This document shows, piece by piece, positions 1 to 6,068 of a stretch of DNA of 12,900 nucleotides. The translations under genes were made by a program, and so were the position numbers. The DNA lies in NCBI GenBank assembly GCA_039798005.1, contig JBDKGV010000091.1:1-12900 (forward strand), in the 5' to 3' direction. The DNA is from JBDKGV01 sp039798005 (GTDB taxonomy: Bacteria > Fibrobacterota > Fibrobacteria > UBA5070). Below the pieces are notes generated by a model, which did no database searches, had not been told where the DNA came from, and worked only from the letters and a program-made list of their open reading frames with translations. Position 1 is the first letter of the stretch, and each line of letters opens with the position of its first letter.

Positions 1-393
1 CTGCCGACGGCCCGACTGCTGCCCAATCCGACATCGACTCCGCGTCCGGCTTCGCTTGCCACCGGTCCTTGGATGGATGCCTGGGGAACCACGTTGAACC
101 AAGGAACCATCCTGCATCCTTGGCAAGCCAAGGTCGCCTTCCCTTACACGGGTTGGTCGACTGCCGTCCGGCCTCGTGCCACGCCATCCCTCTTGCGAAT
201 CACGCGAGCTGGAAGCAACTGGGAAATCCACGGACTGCGGGGTACCGCCCATGTCGTGGATATGCGTGGAAGGCTCCTTGCCCGGTTGGTTCCCGACAAC
301 CAAGGCCATGTGTACTGGAAACCCGATGCACCCATCCGCATTTGCTGGTTGCGCACCTCCGGGGAGACGCGAACACTCCTCGATCCTCGTTGA
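1..393 (+). CDS. C-terminal end of a secreted beta-helix-type protein (5' end outside window)
   Basis: The reading frame is open from the first base to a TGA at 391-393, leaving 130 residues of a larger protein. The start shown by the first in-frame ATG (73) is not real, because similarity to the next gene begins upstream of it. The fragment opens with an Asn-Pro-Thr and Ser/Pro-rich linker (about residues 5-22). Next comes a short module with the landmarks WMDAWG and HPWQAKVAFP, then a tail containing VVDMRGRLLARLVPDNQG. All three elements recur in the same order at the C-terminus of the following gene (about 2703-3080). The NPT...D-x-x-G...PW pattern is common after the beta-helix of secreted polysaccharide-active proteins, and the tail resembles C-terminal sorting domains. 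The catalytic or helix part is outside the window, so no activity can be assigned. It is probably a tandem paralogue of the next gene. Confidence 0.75.
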   Translation: MPTARLLPNPTSTPRPASLATGPWMDAWGTTLNQGTILHPWQAKVAFPYTGWSTAVRPRATPSLLRITRAGSNWEIHGLRGTAHVVDMRGRLLARLVPDNQGHVYWKPDAPIRICWLRTSGETRTLLDPR

Positions 394-396
394 GAC

Positions 397-429
397 ACCG
401 GAAAGGTGGACCCCATTCCTTCTTCCGGT
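397..429. repeat. Inverted repeat just downstream of the first gene (possible weak terminator)
   Basis: ACCGGAA at 397-403 is complementary to TTCCGGT at 423-429. A further 3 bp (AGG/CCT) can pair inside, leaving a loop of about 11 bases. It starts 3 bases after the stop codon of the first gene, where a terminator would be expected. No T-run follows it on the + strand, so intrinsic termination is uncertain. It could instead be an mRNA 3'-end stabiliser or chance. Confidence 0.3.
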
Positions 430-488
430 ATCCTTCGTATCCGCCCAAGTCACCCAACTTCGATCATGGTCGGCAGTATATTCGAAGC

Positions 489-3083
489 ATGCTCTCCCGC
501 CTCTTGACCCCGATCCTCTTGGGTATGACTCTTCCATGGGCTGCCACCTACCACTTCGCGGCCGACGGAGACGATACGCGCACGGCATCCCAAGCCGGCA
601 ATCCCGCCACACCGTGGAAGAGCCTTTCCAAGGTGGCCTCGCTCACGCTCAAGCCCAATGATTCCCTGTTGCTGCGCAAAGGGGATGTCTGGCGTGAGAG
701 TCTGGTGATCAGACAGTCGGGCGGGAAATATCAACCCATCGTGATCTCCTCCTACGGGGTCGGGACCGCCTTGCCGGAACTGCGCGGCACCATCGCCGTC
801 CAAGGCACCAGCGACGGCTCCTTCTGGTCCACCATCGTCCCCAAGGGCCTGGCGGTCAAAACGGTCTTCCGCGACAACCTCCCGATCCCCATTTCCCGCT
901 ACCCCGACACCGGCTGGATCTTCGCAAGCGCTGTCATCGGTGCCACCGGTTTGAGCGCCACCGAGCTTGCCACCCGCGACTGGACCGGTGCTTCCATCCA
1001 CCTGCGCACCGCCATGTGGACCTTGGAAACCAACGAAATCGCAACGCAGTCCGGGGGTCAAGTCACCTTCGCAAGGAACGCCATCTACAACCCGCCCGCC
1101 AAGGTCGGCTTCTTCCTGACCAATCATCCGCTGGCCCAAAGTCCTTCCACCCCGAGCTGGAGCTTTGCCAAAGCGTCCGGGACCCTGCGCTGGAACGGCT
1201 CGGCAAGTGCCGTGGAAGCCGCCGTCCTGCCCACCTTGCTGAATCTCGACGGGAGCCATCACATCCGGGTCCAAGGCCTGCGATTCTTCGGAGCGACCTT
1301 GCATGCCATCAAGGCGGACGGAAACGGGATCGAGGTCTTCGACTGCCAGATTCTGTATCCGGGAATGTTCGGCGTCCGCATCACCAGTGGCCGTGAAGGC
1401 GACGTTTCCGGCAACCGCATCGTGGGAAGCGGCAACGATGCCATCTACCTCAACGGCCCCGCCCACAAGGCGCAGCGCAACACCATCCTGCGCACGGCAG
1501 CGACCCCGTTCCTGACCCCCGACGGCATGGGCGATGGCTGTTGCGGCGGCTACGGCATCCTCGCCCAAGGAGACTCCGCGATCGTTGCCCGCAACGTCAT
1601 CGATTCCACCGGATACAACGGAGCCGGCTTCATGGGCCGCTCCAGCCTGGTGGAGGAGAACGAGATCAGCCACAGCTGCATGGTCACCGACGACTGCGCC
1701 GGTCTCTACACCATCACCGGTTTTTCGGGCTCCGCCTTCAAGACGGGCGCCATGGGCAGCGTGGTGCGCCGCAACATCGTGCGGGATGTCGTGGGATCCC
1801 TGGCTGGCTGGGCCGATGCCGTGGCGGCCTCCCAAGGCATCTACCTGGACGACGGCTCCCATGACATCCGCGTCGACTCCAACGTGGTGTCCGGAGCCAC
1901 CAACGGCCTGTACCTGCACAACACCCAACGCGTCCAGGTCAAGGACAACCTGTTCTACGGCAACCGCATCTCCCCTGTCCTCATGACCCACGATGGCCTG
2001 GCCGGCACCAGCGACATGAAGGACAACCTGCTCACCGGCAACCTGATGACCGGACTGGTCGGTCAGGGAGCCTGGTCCGATGCGAGCCTGTTGCAAGCGC
2101 AGGACCTGCCGCTTGCGACCTTCCAAGGCAACACGTCCTGCCTCGACCACCTGCTCCATGTCGAGTGCCGTCTCGACAACCGCCTGCTGTGGGAACGCTT
2201 CCGCTACGACACGGCCAAGGCCCCGTTCGGTCCCGAAACACCGGGCTCGGCCCATTTCGACATCACCGTCTGGGGCTGGGGCGCCTACCCTTGGCAGACC
2301 GAATTCACTCGCGACTCCGGCAAGGCCTGCGCCAAAGGGGGCTGCATGCGCGTGGCCACCGCCAAGGTCACGGAAAGCAATGCGATGGTCTATGGCGGGG
2401 TCGTCCCGGTCCAAAAAGGCACCCTGTACCGTCTGCGCTTCAGTGCCAAGGGAAGCCGCCCAGGGCAGCGCCTGACCCCCACGCTCCGGCACGCCCGCAA
2501 CAGCTGGGCCGCCATGGGCTACGCCAGCGGCCTGATGCTGGACACCGCATGGAATCGCTACGAACTCTACATGAGGGCAGACGTGACCGAAGACACCGCC
2601 CGCATCGACTTTACCAGCCAAAGCCGCGATTCTCTCTACTGGCTCGACGAGGTTTCGTTCCGGAGCGTCCCCGACTCAATGGTGCAAGGCTTGGAATCCT
2701 CGCGCTTGGTCGTGAATCCTACGCCCATCTCCACATCTTCCCCGATCCCCGGCTCCTCCGCCTGGATGGACCCTTGGGGCAACGCCCTGAACTCAAGCCT
2801 CAGCTTAGCCCCTTGGCAGGCCAAAGTGATCTTCCCGTCTCAAGGCTCGGTTGTGATCGGAATCGCCACCAAGGCCACCAAGAGTCTCCTTGCCACCCGC
2901 AACGGCCGCGCATGGACCTTGTCAGGCCTGACCAGCCCCACAAGCATCATAGACGCCCAAGGGCGCCTCCTAGCCCGCCTGGAGCCCGACAGCCAAGGTC
3001 GCGCCGTCTGGACCGCTCCAGCAGGGCAGCGGATGTGCTTCCTGCACACCGCAGGGCGCAGCCAAGCCCTCGTCACCCCCTGA
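489..3083 (+). CDS. Secreted right-handed parallel beta-helix protein with C-terminal sorting-like domain
   Basis: 864 residues. The ATG at 489 is chosen because it begins a signal peptide (Arg4, hydrophobic residues 5-19, likely cleavage after Ala18/Ala19 or Thr20). The frame is open further upstream, but that part overlaps the first gene and contains no plausible start after its stop. Mature residues 21-100 match the usual N-terminal cap of secreted beta-helix proteins (YHFAADG..., then NPATPWKSLSKV). Residues ~253-530 are repetitive with periodic Asn/Gly/Val turns such as VSGNRIVGSGNDAIYLNG, typical of pectate-lyase-like or NosD-like helices. Residues ~583-728 look like a jelly-roll carbohydrate-binding module, with a possible disulfide at CAKGGC. 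Residues ~740-790 carry the NPT...DPWGN...PWQAKV module, and the end is a sorting-like tail with IIDAQGRLLARLEPD. A role in extracellular polysaccharide binding or cleavage is inferred; no catalytic residues could be identified. No clear Shine-Dalgarno precedes the start. Confidence 0.85.
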   Translation: MLSRLLTPILLGMTLPWAATYHFAADGDDTRTASQAGNPATPWKSLSKVASLTLKPNDSLLLRKGDVWRESLVIRQSGGKYQPIVISSYGVGTALPELRGTIAVQGTSDGSFWSTIVPKGLAVKTVFRDNLPIPISRYPDTGWIFASAVIGATGLSATELATRDWTGASIHLRTAMWTLETNEIATQSGGQVTFARNAIYNPPAKVGFFLTNHPLAQSPSTPSWSFAKASGTLRWNGSASAVEAAVLPTLLNLDGSHHIRVQGLRFFGATLHAIKADGNGIEVFDCQILYPGMFGVRITSGREGDVSGNRIVGSGNDAIYLNGPAHKAQRNTILRTAATPFLTPDGMGDGCCGGYGILAQGDSAIVARNVIDSTGYNGAGFMGRSSLVEENEISHSCMVTDDCAGLYTITGFSGSAFKTGAMGSVVRRNIVRDVVGSLAGWADAVAASQGIYLDDGSHDIRVDSNVVSGATNGLYLHNTQRVQVKDNLFYGNRISPVLMTHDGLAGTSDMKDNLLTGNLMTGLVGQGAWSDASLLQAQDLPLATFQGNTSCLDHLLHVECRLDNRLLWERFRYDTAKAPFGPETPGSAHFDITVWGWGAYPWQTEFTRDSGKACAKGGCMRVATAKVTESNAMVYGGVVPVQKGTLYRLRFSAKGSRPGQRLTPTLRHARNSWAAMGYASGLMLDTAWNRYELYMRADVTEDTARIDFTSQSRDSLYWLDEVSFRSVPDSMVQGLESSRLVVNPTPISTSSPIPGSSAWMDPWGNALNSSLSLAPWQAKVIFPSQGSVVIGIATKATKSLLATRNGRAWTLSGLTSPTSIIDAQGRLLARLEPDSQGRAVWTAPAGQRMCFLHTAGRSQALVTP

Positions 3084-3087
3084 AGCC

Positions 3088-3122
3088 AAAAAAGCCCTCC
3101 CCGGCAATCGCCGAGGAGGGCT
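3088..3122 (-). terminator. Intrinsic terminator of the serA-pyrE unit
   Basis: 3093-3105 pairs with 3110-3122: AGCCCTCC, one imperfect position, then CGGC, closing a 4-base loop. On the - strand the imperfect position (3101/3114) is a G-U wobble and the stem is followed directly by six T (complement of 3088-3093), a classic intrinsic terminator 27 bases after the pyrE stop. On the + strand that position is a C-A mismatch and no T-run follows, so it should work poorly for the convergent beta-helix gene. Confidence 0.88.
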
Positions 3123-3148
3123 CGAATCATCTTTGGTGTCGACTTGCC

Positions 3149-3727
3149 TTACGGCTTCGGGCGCGAACCCGGCTTGACCAGTTCCTGGCCCTGCGCGCAC
3201 ATCGGGCAGGTCTCGTTCGTGTAGGTCACCAGGTCCATCTGCAGGAGACTGGTCAGAGGAAGCTCATGCTTCCAGTTGCCGGCGCTGCGATCGACGATGC
3301 AGGCCAAGCCCACGACTTCCGCGCCCATCTCCTTGGCCAGCACTTCGATCTCGCGGATCGACTTGCCGGTGGTCACCACGTCCTCGCACAGGATCACCCG
3401 CTCGCCCTTGAACAGATCCTGTCCGCGGCGAAGCGTCATCGTGCCATCCACGCGCTCGGCGAAGATGGACCGTGCATTGAGGGAGCGGGCCAACTCGTAG
3501 CCCACGAGGATTCCACCAAGGGCCGGAGCAAAGACGACGTCGGCCTTGAGGGCGACCATCTTCTCGGCCAGGTCCTTGCAGAACTTCTCGCAGTGCTGCG
3601 GGTGCTGAAGCACCTTGGCGCACTGCATGTAGTTGGGGCTGTGCAGACCCGAGGACAACTGGAAGTGGCCTTCCAGGAATCCCTTGGTCTTGTGGAAGAT
3701 CTCTGCGATTTCGGCGGCCTTCAGCAT
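3149..3727 (-). CDS. pyrE: Orotate phosphoribosyltransferase (PyrE)
   Basis: 192 residues. The cytoplasmic enzyme transfers phosphoribosyl from PRPP to orotate to make orotidine 5'-phosphate in de novo UMP synthesis. The type I phosphoribosyltransferase PRPP motif is intact at residues 111-123 (VILCEDVVTTGKS, acidic pair Glu115-Asp116). Residues 67-80 hold the conserved PALGGILVGYELA segment, and residues 89-101 hold FAERVDGTMTLRR. The C-terminus has NETCPMCAQG (Cys174, Cys177) and ends KPGSRPKP, features I associate with the Thermus-type PyrE branch rather than the enterobacterial one; this is from memory, not a search. The ATG at 3727 lies 8 bases after the serA stop. A GAGG (complement of 3734-3737) overlapping that stop serves as ribosome site, so translation is probably coupled to serA. 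A strong terminator follows. Confidence 0.95.
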   Translation of the reverse strand: MLKAAEIAEIFHKTKGFLEGHFQLSSGLHSPNYMQCAKVLQHPQHCEKFCKDLAEKMVALKADVVFAPALGGILVGYELARSLNARSIFAERVDGTMTLRRGQDLFKGERVILCEDVVTTGKSIREIEVLAKEMGAEVVGLACIVDRSAGNWKHELPLTSLLQMDLVTYTNETCPMCAQGQELVKPGSRPKP

Positions 3728-3735
3728 CTCAAGCC

Positions 3736-4917
3736 TCAGAAACAGATCACGCGAGTGCGGATCACGTCGGAGCTTGCCTTCACGGCATCCACAGCGGCAG
3801 CGGGAATTTCGCCTTCGATGTCGATGATGTTGTAGCCGACCTTGCCGTTGGACTTGTTGACCAAGGAGGCGATGTTCACGCCCGCATCGCCCAGCACCTT
3901 GGTGATGGCGGCGATCATGTTGGGCACGTCCTTGTTGATCACGATCAGACGGGTCTTGACCTTGTCCGAAGGCACCGACTCACAGACCGGGAAGTTCACC
4001 GAGTTCACCACGTTGCCAAGCTCGAGGTAGCCCTTGAGCTGATTGACAGCCATGGTGGCGCAGTTCTCTTCGGACTCTTCGGTCGAAGCGCCCAAGTGCG
4101 GGGTGCAGATCGCCTTGGCGTGGTTGACCAGCGCCTTGGAGGGGAAGTCGTTGAGGTACGCGCGCAGCTTGCCCGAATCCAGGGCGGCGACAACGTCGGC
4201 TTCCTTGACAATGGGGCCGCGAGAGTAGTTCACCAGGATGGCGCCGTCCTTGATGCCTTCGATGAACGAAGCATCGACCAGGCCGCGGGTCTTGTCCATC
4301 AGCGGCACGTGGACCGACAGGACGTCGGAGACCTTGGCGACGTCGGCCATGGACTTGGCGATCTTCACCGAGGAGGACAGCAGGTGGATGTTGTCGATGG
4401 CGGGGAACGGATCGAAGGCGACCACGTTCATGCCCGAGGCGATGCCGGCGTTGGCGACCAGCACGCCGATCTTGCCCAAGCCGATGACGCCCAAGGTCTT
4501 GCCCACCAGCTCAAAGCCGGCGAACTTGCTCTTGCCCTTCTCCACCTTCTCGTCGAGTTCCTTGTCGGACTCGGTGGCGGCGGCGGTGTCGCGTGCGAAC
4601 GCGATGCCGGGGATGATGTTGCGGGCGTAGGCGCCCAGCACGGTGAACACGAGTTCGGCCACGGCGTTGGCGTTGGCTCCGGGGGTGTTGAACACGCACA
4701 GACCGGCAGCGGTGGCCTTGTCGATGGTGATGTTGTTCACGCCTGCACCGGCACGGGCAACGGCCAAGGCACCGGGATAGCCGTCGGTGTCGAGCTGGGC
4801 GGAGCGGACCAGGATCGCATCAGGAGAGGACAGGCCGTCGGCGATTTCGTAATCGGAGCCGAACAGTTGCAGTCCCTCGGGGCTGATCTTGTTGAGAGTG
4901 GCGATACGGTAGCTCAT
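3736..4917 (-). CDS. serA: D-3-phosphoglycerate dehydrogenase (SerA) with C-terminal ACT domain
   Basis: 393 residues. It oxidises 3-phosphoglycerate to 3-phosphohydroxypyruvate with NAD+, the first step of serine biosynthesis. An N-terminal substrate-domain half (about 1-95, with RAGAGVNNITID and FNTPGANANAVAELV) precedes the Rossmann domain, whose dinucleotide motif is GLGKIG at 146-151. The catalytic Arg is Arg233 (NYSRG) and the catalytic His is His274 (TPHLGAS). The position of the usual catalytic Glu, in the DFPxE segment, is Lys261 here (DFPSKAL). Residues ~323-393 form an ACT regulatory domain, the usual site of serine feedback control. The short sequence most resembles the Clostridia/Bacteroidetes-style branch. 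The start at 4917 is supported by GGAGG 5 bases upstream and by the natural beginning MSYRIATLNKIS. Longer in-frame readings would run through the rpsG terminator and into rpsG. Confidence 0.94.
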   Translation of the reverse strand: MSYRIATLNKISPEGLQLFGSDYEIADGLSSPDAILVRSAQLDTDGYPGALAVARAGAGVNNITIDKATAAGLCVFNTPGANANAVAELVFTVLGAYARNIIPGIAFARDTAAATESDKELDEKVEKGKSKFAGFELVGKTLGVIGLGKIGVLVANAGIASGMNVVAFDPFPAIDNIHLLSSSVKIAKSMADVAKVSDVLSVHVPLMDKTRGLVDASFIEGIKDGAILVNYSRGPIVKEADVVAALDSGKLRAYLNDFPSKALVNHAKAICTPHLGASTEESEENCATMAVNQLKGYLELGNVVNSVNFPVCESVPSDKVKTRLIVINKDVPNMIAAITKVLGDAGVNIASLVNKSNGKVGYNIIDIEGEIPAAAVDAVKASSDVIRTRVICF

Positions 4918-4922
4918 GGACT

Positions 4923-4927
4923 CCTCC
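4923..4927 (-). promoter_or_regulatory. Ribosome binding site of serA
   Basis: The complement reads GGAGG, 5 bases before the ATG at 4917. It is a strong Shine-Dalgarno sequence and fixes the serA start against the longer in-frame reading. Confidence 0.85.
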
Positions 4928-4993
4928 AGAATTGTGGACGCCAAAGATAGTCCTCTCGGACGCGATGACGGTGTTTTGCGGGAACTTCGATAA

Positions 4994-5008
4994 TGACAGA
5001 TCTTGTCA
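4994..5008. promoter_or_regulatory. Perfect short dyad TGACA-N5-TGTCA upstream of serA (candidate operator or promoter part)
   Basis: TGACA at 4994-4998 and TGTCA at 5004-5008 form a dyad with a 5-base centre, about 80 bases upstream of the serA start and downstream (in the - direction) of the rpsG terminator. On the - strand it overlaps a consensus TTGACA (complement of 5004-5009), but no good -10 lies at the normal distance. A separate TATCTTTG (complement of 4942-4949) fits the TAnnTTTG -7 element described for Bacteroidetes promoters, but lacks an obvious -33 TTTG. The serA promoter must lie somewhere here; its exact position is not settled. Confidence 0.35.
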
Positions 5009-5050
5009 ATTTCCCGGATCGCGGCCAAGACCGACGAGGCCGGAAAATAC

Positions 5051-5077
5051 AAAGGCCCCCGCAGTGCGGAGGCCTTT
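5051..5077 (-). terminator. Intrinsic terminator after rpsG
   Basis: 5051-5062 pairs with 5066-5077 (AAAGGCC, one wobble position, CCGC) around a 3-base loop. On the - strand the odd position (5058/5070) is a G-U wobble, while on the + strand it is a C-A mismatch. The - strand continues GTATTTTCC, a short T-rich tail. It lies 24 bases beyond the rpsG stop and ends the rpo/str transcription unit before serA. Confidence 0.8.
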
Positions 5078-5101
5078 GTTCTCTTCATCTGAAAAGCAAG
5101 A

Positions 5102-5578
5102 TTACCAACGGAAGCTGGCGAAAGCCTTGTTGGCTTCGGCCATGCGGTGGGTATCGATGCGCTTCTTGACGGCCGAGCCTTCGTTGTTGGCAGCCTGAGC
5201 AAGCTCACCGGCAAGGCGCTTGGCCATGTTCTGCTCGGAGCGCTTGCGGGCGGCGTCAGCGCACCAGCGAATGGCCAGGGCGGTACGACGGTTCGGGTTC
5301 ACTTCGACGGGCACCTGGTAGGTGGCGCCACCGACGCGACGGGACTTGACTTCGACCGAGGGCTTGATGTTGTTCAAGGCGCGCTTGAGCACATCCAGAC
5401 CGGTCTCCTCGGAGCCGGCCTTGGCCTGGAGCTCGTCGATGGCCTGGTACACGATGTATTCGGCGATCGACTTCTTGCCCTGGAGCATGATGCCGTTGAC
5501 GAACTGGGTGACCAACTGTGAACCGAACTTTGGATCCGGCAGGCGCTCACGCTTGACGGCAGAATTTCTCCGGGACAT
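5102..5578 (-). CDS. rpsG: 30S ribosomal protein S7
   Basis: 158 residues, close to the usual 156. S7 is a primary binder of the 3' domain of 16S rRNA, nucleates head assembly of the 30S subunit and contacts mRNA and tRNA near the E site. The sequence shows the family start MSRRNSAVKRERLPDPKF, the LVTQFVNGIMLQGKKSIAE helix, the conserved RRVGGATYQVPVEV segment (beta-hairpin region) and the RKRSEQNMAKRLAGEL helix. The ATG at 5578 abuts the rpsL TAA directly with no intervening base. Its ribosome site is probably the GGGG (complement of 5588-5591) inside the rpsL coding end, so translation should be coupled to rpsL. A terminator follows, with no fusA or tuf after it. In Escherichia coli S7 is the translational repressor of its operon; whether that applies here cannot be seen. 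Confidence 0.98.
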   Translation of the reverse strand: MSRRNSAVKRERLPDPKFGSQLVTQFVNGIMLQGKKSIAEYIVYQAIDELQAKAGSEETGLDVLKRALNNIKPSVEVKSRRVGGATYQVPVEVNPNRRTALAIRWCADAARKRSEQNMAKRLAGELAQAANNEGSAVKKRIDTHRMAEANKAFASFRW

Positions 5579-6010
5579 TTACTTCTTCCCCTTTGCTGCG
5601 GGCTTGCCGCCCTTGCCCTTGACAGCCGCGGCTTGGCCGGGCTTGGGACGCTTGACACCGTACTTGGAGCGGCTCTTGCGACGACCGTCGACACCCGAGG
5701 TATCGAGCGTGCCACGGACGATGTGGTAACGCACACCGGGCACGTCCTTCACACGACCACCGCGGATCAGTACGATCGAGTGTTCCTGAAGGTTGTGGCC
5801 TTCACCAGGAATGTAAGTCGTGACTTCCATGCGATTCGACAGACGCACACGGGCGATCTTGCGAAGAGCGGAGTTCGGCTTCTTCGGAGTGGTGGTATAC
5901 ACGCGAGTGCAAACGCCACGCTTCTGAGGGCAAGCCTTGAGGGCCGGCGACTTGGTTCTGTTCTTGACTTGTGTGCGTCCCTTACGGACGAGCTGTGCAA
6001 TGGTAGGCAC
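5579..6010 (-). CDS. rpsL: 30S ribosomal protein S12
   Basis: 143 residues starting with GTG at 6010, supported by AGGAG 5 bases upstream. S12 sits at the decoding centre and influences translational accuracy. The family core is complete: CPQKRGVCTRV, TTTPKKPNSALRK with Lys43, and GGRVKDVPGVRYH with Lys88 and Asp89 (the aspartate methylthiolated in some bacteria). Lys43 and Lys88, the common streptomycin-resistance positions, are wild type. After the canonical end SKYGVKRPKP (about residue 125) there is an extra low-complexity basic tail of some 18 residues rich in Lys, Gly and Ala, absent from the 124-residue E. coli protein. The stop abuts the rpsG start. A promoter-like element lies in the gap to rpoC. 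Confidence 0.98.
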   Translation of the reverse strand: MPTIAQLVRKGRTQVKNRTKSPALKACPQKRGVCTRVYTTTPKKPNSALRKIARVRLSNRMEVTTYIPGEGHNLQEHSIVLIRGGRVKDVPGVRYHIVRGTLDTSGVDGRRKSRSKYGVKRPKPGQAAAVKGKGGKPAAKGKK

Positions 6011-6015
6011 TTTAA

Positions 6016-6020
6016 CTCCT
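6016..6020 (-). promoter_or_regulatory. Ribosome binding site of rpsL deciding a GTG start
   Basis: The complement reads AGGAG (within CAGGAGTTAAAGTG), 5 bases before the GTG at 6010. It supports the non-ATG start, which gives the normal S12 N-terminus MPTIAQLVRKG. Confidence 0.85.
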
Positions 6021-6039
6021 GATGATGAAGAGGCGTGCG

Positions 6040-6068
6040 AATTTAAAACTTAAGTGGTTGATCGTCAA
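6040..6068 (-). promoter_or_regulatory. Candidate sigma70-type promoter for rpsL-rpsG in the rpoC-rpsL gap
   Basis: On the - strand TTGACG (complement of 6063-6068, 5 of 6 to the -35 consensus) is followed after exactly 17 bases by TAAATT (complement of 6040-6045, 4 of 6 to the -10 consensus), within an A/T-rich patch unusual for this GC-rich window. Transcription would start about 6033, giving a leader of roughly 20-25 bases to the rpsL GTG. It lies immediately after the rpoC stop. Element positions and spacing are seen directly; activity is inferred. Confidence 0.55.

Noticed and set aside
69..488. Upstream extension of the beta-helix gene in the same frame
   Set aside because: It overlaps the first gene, whose frame is supported by homology to the downstream C-terminus. 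No start codon lies between 394 and 488 in this frame, and the signal peptide begins at 489.
466..488. TATATT at 476-481 as a -10 element for the beta-helix gene
   Set aside because: It is too close to the ATG at 489 to leave a leader, and no -35-like hexamer lies 16-18 bases upstream.
450..2621. 723-residue open frame on the - strand opposite the beta-helix gene
   Set aside because: It is His/Gly/Val-rich without domains, fully antisense to a gene with a signal peptide and recognisable fold, and typical of stop-poor antisense frames in GC-rich DNA.
2165..3835. 556-residue + strand open frame spanning the beta-helix 3' end, the terminator and pyrE
   Set aside because: It crosses two well-supported genes on opposite strands and a terminator, and has no domain signal.
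4096..4950. 284-residue + strand open frame opposite serA
   Set aside because: It is a Gly/Val/Asp/His-rich antisense frame of serA with no domain and no ribosome site.
4918..5214. 99-residue N-terminal extension of SerA
   Set aside because: It would run through the rpsG terminator and overlap rpsG. The GGAGG site and family N-terminus place the start at 4917.
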